Below, piece by piece: positions 8,680-16,435 of a stretch of 64,000 bases of DNA (the first letter of the stretch is position 1; each line of letters begins with the position of its first letter). A program made the translations under genes and the position numbers. Source of the stretch: Litorimonas sp964511495 (GTDB lineage Bacteria > Pseudomonadota > Alphaproteobacteria > Caulobacterales > Maricaulaceae); NCBI GenBank assembly GCA_964511495.1, contig CAZEFT010000005.1:1-64000 (forward strand), in the 5' to 3' direction. The notes under the pieces were generated by a model. That model was not told the origin of the DNA. It saw nothing but the letters and a program-made list of their open reading frames with translations, and made no database searches.

Positions 8680-9560
8680 CGGATCGTTTGAGAATAGCCT
8701 TACAGAAAAAGGGCCGCTTGGCGGATGATAGCTTTGCGCTTTTGAAAAAATGTGGATTGCGATTCGCCATTCGTGGCGGCGGCTTGTTAGCCCGCGTCAA
8801 AAATATGCCGATTGATCTGTTATTGGTGCGCGATGATGATATTCCGAGTTTTGTCGCCAATGACGCTGCAGATATAGGTATTGTCGGAGAGAATGTTCTT
8901 GTTGAAGAACAGCTTGTGACGCGTGACACGTTGGACGCTGACATCACCATGCGTCTAGGCTTTTCCCGCTGCAAATTATGTTTAGCTGCCCCTGATAACG
9001 GGCCTGTCAAAACATCATCAGACCTTAAGGGAACCCGTATCGCGACGACGTATCCGGGCGTTTTAGGCCGTTTTCTGGAAGAGAATAATATCTCCGCAAA
9101 GTCAGTTGATATGAAAGGTGCGGTTGAGCTCGCTCCTTCAATTGGCATTGCAGAAAGTATTTGTGACCTCGTCTCATCAGGGGCGACGTTAGAAGCCAAT
9201 GGTTTGACAGCGTTTGAAACTATTTTGAATAGCGAAGCCGTTTTGATCCAATCTTCGCGGACTTTATCAGATGAAAAACAGGCCTTACTCAGCAAGCTTA
9301 TGCGCCGCATTGACGGCGTCATTAAGTCTGCCGAGACAAAATATATTATGCTCAACGCGCCAAAAGATAAAGTTGGCGCGATTACAGAGCTTTTACCGGG
9401 TTCAGATGCTCCAACCATTATCCCCCTCGCGGGGAGTGAAGACTTAGTGGCTTTGCAGGCGGTTTGTACGGAAAATATCTTTTGGGAGACACTTGAAGAC
9501 CTCAAAGCCCTAGGCGCGCGCGCCATTTTGGTTCTGCCTATTGAAAAGATGATGAGCTAG
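8676..9560 (+). CDS. hisG: ATP phosphoribosyltransferase, long form
   Basis: First step of histidine synthesis: ATP + PRPP to phosphoribosyl-ATP. The 294-residue length and C-terminal ACT-like domain (from about residue 225, MLNAPKDKVGAITELLPG) show the long, HisZ-independent, histidine-feedback-inhibited form. The start MTDRLRIALQKKGRL closely resembles the enteric enzyme. The catalytic-domain motif SGATLEANGLTAFE is present. Many alphaproteobacteria instead use short HisG plus HisZ, so the long form here supports an operon of foreign type. It overlaps the yerC-like gene by 4 nt; hisD follows after 3 nt. Confidence 0.96.
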   Translation: MTDRLRIALQKKGRLADDSFALLKKCGLRFAIRGGGLLARVKNMPIDLLLVRDDDIPSFVANDAADIGIVGENVLVEEQLVTRDTLDADITMRLGFSRCKLCLAAPDNGPVKTSSDLKGTRIATTYPGVLGRFLEENNISAKSVDMKGAVELAPSIGIAESICDLVSSGATLEANGLTAFETILNSEAVLIQSSRTLSDEKQALLSKLMRRIDGVIKSAETKYIMLNAPKDKVGAITELLPGSDAPTIIPLAGSEDLVALQAVCTENIFWETLEDLKALGARAILVLPIEKMMS

Positions 9561-9563
9561 GCC

Positions 9564-10862
9564 ATGAAACGTTTCGTTTGGTCTGATCTTTCGAAAGAAG
9601 GCAAAGCAGAGGCTTTGGCGCGCCCGTCAGCGATGAATGATGGGGCTCTGATTGCGTCTGTCCGAGACATTATGCAGACCGTGAAAACGCAGGGTGATGC
9701 CGCCATTCTCGATTATACGGAGCGCTTTGATAAAGTCCGATTGAATGAATTGAAGGTTTCTCAAGAAGACCTTGAAAAGGCTTGGGATTCATTACCCTTG
9801 AAAGACAAACAGGCGATTGAAATAGCCCGCAGCAATATCAAGAAATTTCATCAAGCCCAATTACCACAAGATATATTAATTGAGACTATGAAGGGCGTGA
9901 AATGCTCACGCCAATCCCGGGCCATAGAGACTGCGGGACTTTACGTGCCGGGTGGAACCGCGCCTTTAGTCTCGACTCTGTTAATGTTGGCCGTTCCGGC
10001 TAAGGTGGCGGGTGTACGCAACCGTATTGTTGTGACGCCACCGGGAAAGGACGGCACAATCAATCCGGCCATATTGGCGGCGGCCTATCGCTGTAAAGTC
10101 TCCGCTGTTTTCGCCTGTGGCGGCGCGCAAGCGATTGCGGGTTTGGCCTATGGCACAGAGAGCTTGCCCAGATGTGACAAGGTGTTTGGCCCCGGCAATG
10201 CGTGGGTCGCCACGGCGAAGTCACTGGCAGCACAAGAACCCGGTGGGCCGGGCATAGACCTTCCGGCAGGGCCATCCGAAGCTATGGTTTTGGCCGATGA
10301 TGAAGCCAATCCAGATTTTGTCGCTTCTGACCTCCTTAGTCAGGCCGAGCATGATGTCTTGGCACAAGTTGTCTGTGTCGCATCCTCGGCGTCTGTGGCA
10401 GATAGAATTGAGATTTCCCTTCGCGAACAAGTTCAAACTCTGCCGCGCCGCGATACTGCTGAGGAATCGCTCAATCTCGCGCGAATGATTATTGCCGATG
10501 ATCGCGTCGATATCATCGATATTGTGAATAGTTACGCGCCCGAACATTTGATCATACAAAGACAAAAACCAGAGACTTACGTTCCGGCTATTCGCAATGC
10601 GGGATCCGTCTTTTTAGGACCTTGGACCCCTGAGTCTGTCGGAGATTATGCGAGTGGCACAAACCACACCTTACCGACTTATGGGGCCGCGCGCGCCTAT
10701 TCCGGTGTGACAGTTGAAAGCTTCCTTAAATTCATCAGCATCCAAAGACTGACCAAAAAGGGGCTTAAAAACCTCGGGCCGACTGTGGAAAGACTGGCGG
10801 AATTGGAAGAATTGGAAGCTCACAAGCGGGCGGTTTCTTTGCGGTTGGAGGCGTTGCAATGA
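9564..10862 (+). CDS. hisD: histidinol dehydrogenase
   Basis: Last two steps of the pathway: NAD-dependent oxidation of L-histidinol to histidine through histidinal, with a zinc ion. It is 432 residues, the usual size. Family motifs seen are GLYVPGGTAPLVSTLLML, KVFGPGNAWVATAK, IDLPAGPSEAMVLAD and the zinc/catalytic region DLLSQAEHD, plus YAPEHL and a C-terminal segment with SVGDYASGTNHTLPT. Its stop overlaps the hisC::hisB start in ATGA, indicating translational coupling. Confidence 0.97.
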   Translation: MKRFVWSDLSKEGKAEALARPSAMNDGALIASVRDIMQTVKTQGDAAILDYTERFDKVRLNELKVSQEDLEKAWDSLPLKDKQAIEIARSNIKKFHQAQLPQDILIETMKGVKCSRQSRAIETAGLYVPGGTAPLVSTLLMLAVPAKVAGVRNRIVVTPPGKDGTINPAILAAAYRCKVSAVFACGGAQAIAGLAYGTESLPRCDKVFGPGNAWVATAKSLAAQEPGGPGIDLPAGPSEAMVLADDEANPDFVASDLLSQAEHDVLAQVVCVASSASVADRIEISLREQVQTLPRRDTAEESLNLARMIIADDRVDIIDIVNSYAPEHLIIQRQKPETYVPAIRNAGSVFLGPWTPESVGDYASGTNHTLPTYGAARAYSGVTVESFLKFISIQRLTKKGLKNLGPTVERLAELEELEAHKRAVSLRLEALQ

Positions 10863-12544
10863 GTGAGCCTGTAATGAGTAACCCCATAATGAATGATTCC
10901 ACGACAGAATGGCCCTATTCTATTGCGCGCCGCGCTGTCTTAGCCTTCGACAGTTATGCCGCACGGGGCGGGAGCACGAATGCGCTCCACTTAGATGCCA
11001 ATGAAAACCCTTACGCGCCGCCGCCTGTCTCTGGCGCAAAGGATTTCAACCGTTATCCCGAACAACAACCACCTGCTTTACGACAAAGATTAGCCGATTT
11101 ATATGGCACAAGCGCCGACAACATCATGGTTGGGCGCGGCGCCGATGAAGGGATTGAAATCTTACTCCGCACATTCTGTGAAGATGGCAAAGACTCGATT
11201 TTGGTTTGCCCGCCGACTTTTGGCTATTACAAAGTCTGTGCTGATATTCAGGGCGCAAAAACCGTAGAAGTTCCCCTTACGCAAGATTATGAATGGGACA
11301 TTCCGGCCATTCATAATACCGCCGAGCAAACTGAAAATCTCAAAGCCATTTTCATCTGCTCGCCCAATAATCCTACGGGGAGTGAAATCGCACGGCAGTC
11401 CGTTCTCGACATGGCTAAAGCGTTTCCCAACACATTTATTGTGATTGATGAGGCCTATATTGAATTTTCAGAAAAAGAGAGCTTTGTCAGTGAGTTGGTG
11501 AATTTTTCCAACCTTGTAATCCTGCGAACACTCTCAAAGGCTTATGCGCTCGCTGGCGTCAGAGGGGGAGTCGCTATTGCCGATGTACGAGTTATTTCTC
11601 TGATGTTAAAGGTTCTACCGCCCTACCCGATTGCGCGCCCTGTTGAACAAGCCATTATGAGCGCCTTAGCCCCTGCGGCTATGTCGGTTCATGCAGAACG
11701 TCTAAATGAAACACTGTTTGAACGAGACCGCATGTTTCGTGAGCTAAAAAAGTCTCCTTTTGTAAAAACCGTTTATCCATCAGCGGCCAATTTCTTGCTT
11801 TTAGACGTCAAAGATGATGCGTCTTTGATGAAAGAGTTGAACAAGCGTGCCATAAAAATTCGTGACTATCGTTCGACCACAGGACGTATGCGGATTTCAA
11901 TTGGCTCCCCTGAGGAAAACACTTTGGCGCTCCAAGCTTTTGGCGTCGCGGCGGATAATAGTGAGGAGCGTATCGGCGAGGTCTTCCGCAAGACGAAAGA
12001 GACAGATATCGCTGTTCGCGTCAATCTGGACAATACGGACAGCGTCAAAATCGAAACAGGCATTGGCTTTTTCGATCACATGCTGGAACAGATCGCCAAA
12101 CATGGCGGCATGGGGCTCAATTTGACCTGTCACGGCGATCTGGAAATCGACGCACATCACACCATTGAAGATACGGCCCTCGCTTTTGGTGAAGCCCTTC
12201 ATCAGGCCCTTGGCAATAAAGCAGGTATCGGTCGATATGGTTTCGTTATGCCGATGGATGAAACGCAAGCGCGTGTCGCGATTGATTTATCCGGACGTCC
12301 CGCAGCAGTTTTCAAAGGAGAGTTTCCAACCGATCACGTTGGAGAGTTCGCCGTTGAAATGTGCCCGCATTTCTTTGAGAGTCTTGCCCAGAGCCTGAAA
12401 TGTGCCATTCACATTGATGTGGAGGGTGAAAATTCACATCACATCATTGAGGCCTGTTTTAAAGGCGTAGGACGCGCCCTACGCCCTGCTTTTGCCACAA
12501 CCGGGGGGTCTGATGTGCCTTCAACTAAAGGCATGCTCTCGTGA
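10859..12544 (+). CDS. hisC-hisB: HisC-HisB fusion: histidinol-phosphate aminotransferase + imidazoleglycerol-phosphate dehydratase
   Basis: One 561-residue frame encodes two pathway enzymes. Residues about 15-361 are a complete class I/II aminotransferase of HisC type: DANENPYAPP, the SPNNPTG motif, VIDEAYIEF and the PLP-lysine motif TLSKAYALAGVRGG. A short linker (about 362-370) leads to a complete dehydratase (371-561, DNA from 11969) very like the C-terminal half of enteric HisB: TGIGFFDHMLEQIAKHGG, DAHHTIEDTALAFGEAL, PMDE, and SHHIIEACFKGVGRAL, which supply the metal-binding His/Glu. The histidinol-phosphatase domain that precedes IGPD in enteric HisB is absent. No stop or internal strong ribosome site separates the halves. 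A phosphatase must come from elsewhere. The fusion itself is read directly from the sequence. Confidence 0.93.
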   Translation: MSEPVMSNPIMNDSTTEWPYSIARRAVLAFDSYAARGGSTNALHLDANENPYAPPPVSGAKDFNRYPEQQPPALRQRLADLYGTSADNIMVGRGADEGIEILLRTFCEDGKDSILVCPPTFGYYKVCADIQGAKTVEVPLTQDYEWDIPAIHNTAEQTENLKAIFICSPNNPTGSEIARQSVLDMAKAFPNTFIVIDEAYIEFSEKESFVSELVNFSNLVILRTLSKAYALAGVRGGVAIADVRVISLMLKVLPPYPIARPVEQAIMSALAPAAMSVHAERLNETLFERDRMFRELKKSPFVKTVYPSAANFLLLDVKDDASLMKELNKRAIKIRDYRSTTGRMRISIGSPEENTLALQAFGVAADNSEERIGEVFRKTKETDIAVRVNLDNTDSVKIETGIGFFDHMLEQIAKHGGMGLNLTCHGDLEIDAHHTIEDTALAFGEALHQALGNKAGIGRYGFVMPMDETQARVAIDLSGRPAAVFKGEFPTDHVGEFAVEMCPHFFESLAQSLKCAIHIDVEGENSHHIIEACFKGVGRALRPAFATTGGSDVPSTKGMLS

Positions 12545-12554
12545 GTCCTTCAGC

Positions 12555-13154
12555 GTGAATTTAGTTATCATTGATACGGGATGTGCAAATTTGTCATCTG
12601 TGGCCTTCGCTTTTGAGCGTCTGGGCGCGCAGGGAGTAATTTCATCAGACCCCAAGGTTATTAAAACTGCGGACCGCGTTATTCTGCCCGGTGTCGGTAG
12701 TGCGCCCTTCGCCATGGCTCAAATCAATGAACGCGGTCTTGTTCCGGTTGTGCGAGGCCTCTCCCAACCGGTTTTAGGCATATGTCTCGGCATGCAATTA
12801 TTATTTCAAACATTGGAAGAAGGCGCTGAAATCACACAAGGTTTTGGCCTCATTGACGGAGATGTAAAAACTTTAGAGACGCAAAACCTACCAAGCCCTC
12901 ATATGGGGTGGAATACGCTGAAAATCGTAAAAGACGACCCTATAGCGCGTGGTCTTGGAGAAGAAGATTATGCCTATTTCGTCCATTCCTATGCCGTACC
13001 TGTGAATGAGGCGACCTTAGTCTCCGCTGAATATGGTAGCCCATTTTCGGCAATCGTCAGAAAAAACAACTTTTGGGGCTGTCAATTTCATCCCGAACGC
13101 AGTAGCGCCACAGGCGCAAAAATACTCAAAAATTTCTTGGAAATAGAGCTATGA
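12555..13154 (+). CDS. hisH: imidazole glycerol phosphate synthase, glutaminase subunit
   Basis: Class I glutamine amidotransferase that feeds ammonia to HisF. It is 199 residues from a GTG at 12555, chosen because the protein then starts NLVIIDTGCANLSSV, as in the enteric enzyme. Earlier in-frame TTG and ATG codons lie inside hisB and add unrelated residues. The catalytic triad is visible: cysteine in GICLGMQLLFQ, and His and Glu in CQFHPERSS. The start is 10 nt past the hisC::hisB stop, and its end overlaps hisA by 4 nt. Confidence 0.95.
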   Translation: MNLVIIDTGCANLSSVAFAFERLGAQGVISSDPKVIKTADRVILPGVGSAPFAMAQINERGLVPVVRGLSQPVLGICLGMQLLFQTLEEGAEITQGFGLIDGDVKTLETQNLPSPHMGWNTLKIVKDDPIARGLGEEDYAYFVHSYAVPVNEATLVSAEYGSPFSAIVRKNNFWGCQFHPERSSATGAKILKNFLEIEL

Positions 13155-13876
13155 TTATCCCCGCCATTGACCTGATCGGGGGACGTTGCGTGCGTCTCTA
13201 TAAGGGTGACTTTAATCAGCGCACAGATTACGCAGAAGCGCCTCTTGATGTTGCAAAACGATTTGCCTCCGAAGGGGCAGGCCGCATTCATATTGTCGAT
13301 CTGGACGGGGCCAAACGCGCCAATGCGCAACAGATTGAGTTAATCGTCACGCTCGCCCAAGAAAGCGGTTTGGCCGTGCAAACCGGTGGAGGCATTCGCG
13401 AAATATCTCAAATCAAACGCCTGCTTGATGGTGGCGTTGAACGTGTCGTTATTGGCTCCCTTTCGGTCACTAATCCTCAAATGGTAAAATTTTGGCTGAA
13501 TGAATTTGGCCCCGAAAAAATTGTCATCGCCTTGGACGTGAATATTGATGAGGCGGGCACGCCTTTCCCCGCAACAACAGGCTGGGTCGAAGCCGGCAAA
13601 AAATCGCTCTGGGAAGTTCTGGATGATTATCAAGGCTCAGGGCTTAAAACCGTACTGATTACCGATATCGGACGCGATGGTGTATTGGGTGGGTCTAATG
13701 TGAATTTATACAAGGATGTTCAATCTCAACACCCTACTTTAGATCTGATAACATCCGGTGGTGTCGGGAGTTTGAAAGATGTGAAGGCGCTTAAAGCCCT
13801 CAATCCCCATGGCATCATTATCGGCAAAGCTCTTTATGAAAACCGTTTCACCGTGTCAGAGGCGGTGGCGTGTTAG
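13151..13876 (+). CDS. hisA: phosphoribosylformimino-AICAR phosphate isomerase
   Basis: Opens the ribose of ProFAR in an Amadori rearrangement. It is a 241-residue (beta/alpha)8 barrel with the two half-barrel phosphate motifs and catalytic aspartates: IIPAIDLIGGRCVRL at the start, VQTGGGIRE, and TDIGRDGVLGG in the second half. GTG-started hisF overlaps its last 7 nt. Confidence 0.96.
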   Translation: MIIPAIDLIGGRCVRLYKGDFNQRTDYAEAPLDVAKRFASEGAGRIHIVDLDGAKRANAQQIELIVTLAQESGLAVQTGGGIREISQIKRLLDGGVERVVIGSLSVTNPQMVKFWLNEFGPEKIVIALDVNIDEAGTPFPATTGWVEAGKKSLWEVLDDYQGSGLKTVLITDIGRDGVLGGSNVNLYKDVQSQHPTLDLITSGGVGSLKDVKALKALNPHGIIIGKALYENRFTVSEAVAC

Positions 13877-14637
13877 CCAGACGCATAATTCCTTGTCTTG
13901 ACGTTCGTGACGGACGCGTCGTTAAGGGCGTGCAATTCCGCAACCACGAAGATGTAGGCGGTATTCTCGACCTTGCTTTGCGTTATCGTGACTCCGGAGC
14001 CGATGAACTCGTTTTCTATGATATAACGGCATCTGTTGATGACCGCTCAGTCAGTCCAGATTGGGTAAAAGCTGTGTCCCGTGTTTTGGATATCCCGTTT
14101 TGCGTGGCTGGAGGCATTAAAACCGTTGAGGCTGCTGGCGCTCGATTATCTGCTGGCGCTGATAAAATCTCTATCAATTCTCCCGCCTTAATGCGCCCCG
14201 CACTTATCTCCGAACTATCAAAAGCTTTTGGTCAACAATGTATCGTCGTGGGCATTGATAGTTTCGAAGAAAAAGGCACTTATCGTGTGCGGTCTCATAC
14301 AGGAGACCCTGATAGTCAAAGAGAAACGGGACGCGAAACACTTGCTTGGGTTCAAGAAGCCTGCGAGCTTGGAGCCGGAGAAATCGTTCTGAATTGTATG
14401 AACCAAGACGGTGTACGCAAAGGATACGACATTGCACAATTATCGGCAGTGCGGAAGGTTTGTTCTGTGCCTCTTATCGCCTCAGGCGGTGCGGGAAACA
14501 TACAGCATTTCAAAGATGTTTTTGAGCAATCCAATGTGGATGGTGCTTTAGCTGCCAGTGTTTTCCATAAAGATGTTATAAAAATCCCGACATTGAAGTC
14601 CGATTTAAAGAATGCCGGAATAGCGATCCGATTATGA
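13870..14637 (+). CDS. hisF: imidazole glycerol phosphate synthase, cyclase subunit
   Basis: Makes imidazole-glycerol phosphate and AICAR from PRFAR with ammonia from HisH. It is 255 residues with a GTG start at 13870 inside the end of hisA. Motifs are RRIIPCLDVRDGRVVKGVQF with the catalytic Asp, CVAGGIKTVE, VVGIDSFEEKG, and LNCMNQDGVRKGYD carrying the second Asp. The barrel is complete. It overlaps hisIE by 4 nt. Confidence 0.97.
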   Translation: MLARRIIPCLDVRDGRVVKGVQFRNHEDVGGILDLALRYRDSGADELVFYDITASVDDRSVSPDWVKAVSRVLDIPFCVAGGIKTVEAAGARLSAGADKISINSPALMRPALISELSKAFGQQCIVVGIDSFEEKGTYRVRSHTGDPDSQRETGRETLAWVQEACELGAGEIVLNCMNQDGVRKGYDIAQLSAVRKVCSVPLIASGGAGNIQHFKDVFEQSNVDGALAASVFHKDVIKIPTLKSDLKNAGIAIRL

Positions 14638-15242
14638 GTGATATTTTTGATCAAATTGATTTTGACAAAGGTGAAGGGCTTGTTCCGGCCATTGTCCAAA
14701 ATGCGGAAACCCTGCAAGTTCTGATGCTCGGTTATATGTCACAAGAAAGCGTGGCCAAAACCTTAGACAGTCAAAAGATCACTTTTTTCAGCCGGTCAAG
14801 ACAAACTCTTTGGACGAAGGGTGAGACAAGTGGAAATGTTCTCAATCTGGTTTCAATGACGCTTGATTGCGATCATGATACGCTCCTCATTTTGGCACGG
14901 CCCGAAGGGCCAACCTGTCACGAAGGAACTGTTTCCTGCTTTGGCAAAGACGGCCCGCAAGGCGTTGGATTTTTAGCCTATTTAGATGATATTATAAAAA
15001 GCCGAGCCAATGCTTCTCCGGATGACTCATATACGGCAAGACTGCTCTCAGGCCCGCTCAGACGCGCGGCTCAGAAAGTCGGAGAAGAAGGTGTTGAAAC
15101 AGCTCTCGCTGCTGTTGCCGAAGATGAAGAGGCTTTATTAGGCGAGTCTGCTGACCTGCTTTATCATCTGATAGTTTTATTGCGTGCAAAAGGTCTGTCG
15201 TTGAATGACGCGATTAAAGTGCTTCAATCCCGTCATTCATGA
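14634..15242 (+). CDS. hisIE: bifunctional phosphoribosyl-AMP cyclohydrolase / phosphoribosyl-ATP pyrophosphohydrolase
   Basis: Steps two and three of the pathway in one 202-residue chain. The HisI domain (about 1-115) has FFSRSRQTLWTKGETSGN and the metal-binding cysteines in LDCDHDTLLI and CHEGTVSCF. The HisE domain (about 118-202) has the helical motif KVGEEGVETALAAVAEDEEALLGESADLLYH. Alphaproteobacteria generally keep hisI and hisE as separate genes, so the fused enteric-type gene supports a transferred operon. The gene ends 2 nt from the convergent cysH-fusion gene, leaving no separate terminator. Confidence 0.95.
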   Translation: MSDIFDQIDFDKGEGLVPAIVQNAETLQVLMLGYMSQESVAKTLDSQKITFFSRSRQTLWTKGETSGNVLNLVSMTLDCDHDTLLILARPEGPTCHEGTVSCFGKDGPQGVGFLAYLDDIIKSRANASPDDSYTARLLSGPLRRAAQKVGEEGVETALAAVAEDEEALLGESADLLYHLIVLLRAKGLSLNDAIKVLQSRHS

Positions 15243-15244
15243 CA

Positions 15245-16435
15245 TCAAAAGACTTCGTAACTCTTTTTAGACTCGACGGGCTGCCATTTGCCGTCAACCA
15301 AATGGATGCCACATTCTGTCTTATCTGAATGCCGCCAACGTCCCGCTCGGGGGTCTTCTCCGGGCGAAACACGTGTCGTGCAAGGTTGGCACCCAATCGA
15401 TAAATAACCCAAGGTCAACATAGGATGAGGCGGAAGGTCGTGACGTCGAATATAATCCGTTACATCTTTCGCTGACCAATAGGCTAACGGGTTCACCTTA
15501 ATTTGGTCACCGCCTGTTTCCAAAATCGGCATGTCCGCGCGCTGTGGCGTCTGGTAGCGTTTGCGACCGGTAATACGCGCAGCAAATGTTTTTATCACAC
15601 CGTTAAGAGGCCGAACTTTACGTAAATCACAACAGGCATCGGGTTCGGATTTATGCAATAATCCGTCAGGGTCTTCTTTTGCCAATTCAACCTCATCGGG
15701 ACGGATATTTTGAAAGTTTGTAAGCCCTAAGTCTTCTATGAGCATGTCCCGATAGGCGAGCGTTTCACGGAAGTGCTTGCCTGTATCAAGGAAGATAATC
15801 GGAATATTCGGATCGATTTTCGAGACCATATGAAGCAAAACGACTGAGTCCACACCCAAAGAGGATGCCAGCACGATTTGACCTTCATAGGCCTCACAGG
15901 CTTTTTTTAGCGCCATCTCCGCCGATAAACCAAAATAAGGATCGTTCGAGTTTTCGGGATTACGGAACCCTGTTTTGCGGGCATCCAAAATACTGATTGC
16001 CGGCCCAGAGGGTACAGCATAGCCCCGCTGATAGGTTAGTCCAAAATCTGCCAAAGCATTAAACCAATGACTTTCAGCGTGGCGCTCAAATAAGTTATTC
16101 TCCAATTTCACGGCATTAAAACCGCATTGAATGGCATAAGCATATTGGTCAGGAATAAGTGGACCTTCGGCGATCAACTGCCCGTCGAATTTGGCGCGAT
16201 GACGCAATAAACGACCGAGTGAGAAGCCTCTTCCATCCGTGAAGGCAGGAAAGCTGACGATCACCATTTTGGCTTTCTCCAAATGCGGCATGATGTCCGA
16301 AAGCTCCGCATCCCCATCTACGCGCAGGATTTCTGCGCTGTTGTGACCGCCAAACTCTTCTAGAGGGATAATTTTATCCTGTTCGGGTGGGGCCAAAGGC
16401 TGGCCTCCCTGAATTAAGACGTGAGGATTAGACAT
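15245..16435 (-). CDS. cysH: DUF934-CysH fusion: sulfite-reduction accessory domain + APS/PAPS reductase
   Basis: 396 residues, much longer than a normal CysH. Residues about 1-140 match DUF934, a small protein normally encoded separately beside cysI and cysH; its core FTDGRGFSLGRLLRHR and AEGPLIPDQ are visible. Residues about 150-396 are a CysH reductase making sulfite from adenylylated sulfate. It has the P-loop-like ASSLGVDSVVLLH, LDTGKHF, the iron-sulfur cysteines CCDLRK and GCQPCT, and the C-terminal catalytic ECGIHL. The CC...CxxC pattern indicates the [4Fe-4S] type that usually accepts APS. It is the last gene of the cysG-DUF2849-cysI-cysH operon and overlaps cysI by 8 nt. Confidence 0.9.
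   Translation of the reverse strand: MSNPHVLIQGGQPLAPPEQDKIIPLEEFGGHNSAEILRVDGDAELSDIMPHLEKAKMVIVSFPAFTDGRGFSLGRLLRHRAKFDGQLIAEGPLIPDQYAYAIQCGFNAVKLENNLFERHAESHWFNALADFGLTYQRGYAVPSGPAISILDARKTGFRNPENSNDPYFGLSAEMALKKACEAYEGQIVLASSLGVDSVVLLHMVSKIDPNIPIIFLDTGKHFRETLAYRDMLIEDLGLTNFQNIRPDEVELAKEDPDGLLHKSEPDACCDLRKVRPLNGVIKTFAARITGRKRYQTPQRADMPILETGGDQIKVNPLAYWSAKDVTDYIRRHDLPPHPMLTLGYLSIGCQPCTTRVSPGEDPRAGRWRHSDKTECGIHLVDGKWQPVESKKSYEVF

Noticed and set aside
8549..9526. 325-residue open frame on the minus strand opposite hisG
   Set aside because: Composition is Ser/Arg-rich shadow sequence of hisG with no recognisable domain.
12492..12554. Longer HisH starting inside hisB
   Set aside because: The added residues match no HisH; the GTG at 12555 gives the conserved NLVIIDTGCANL start.
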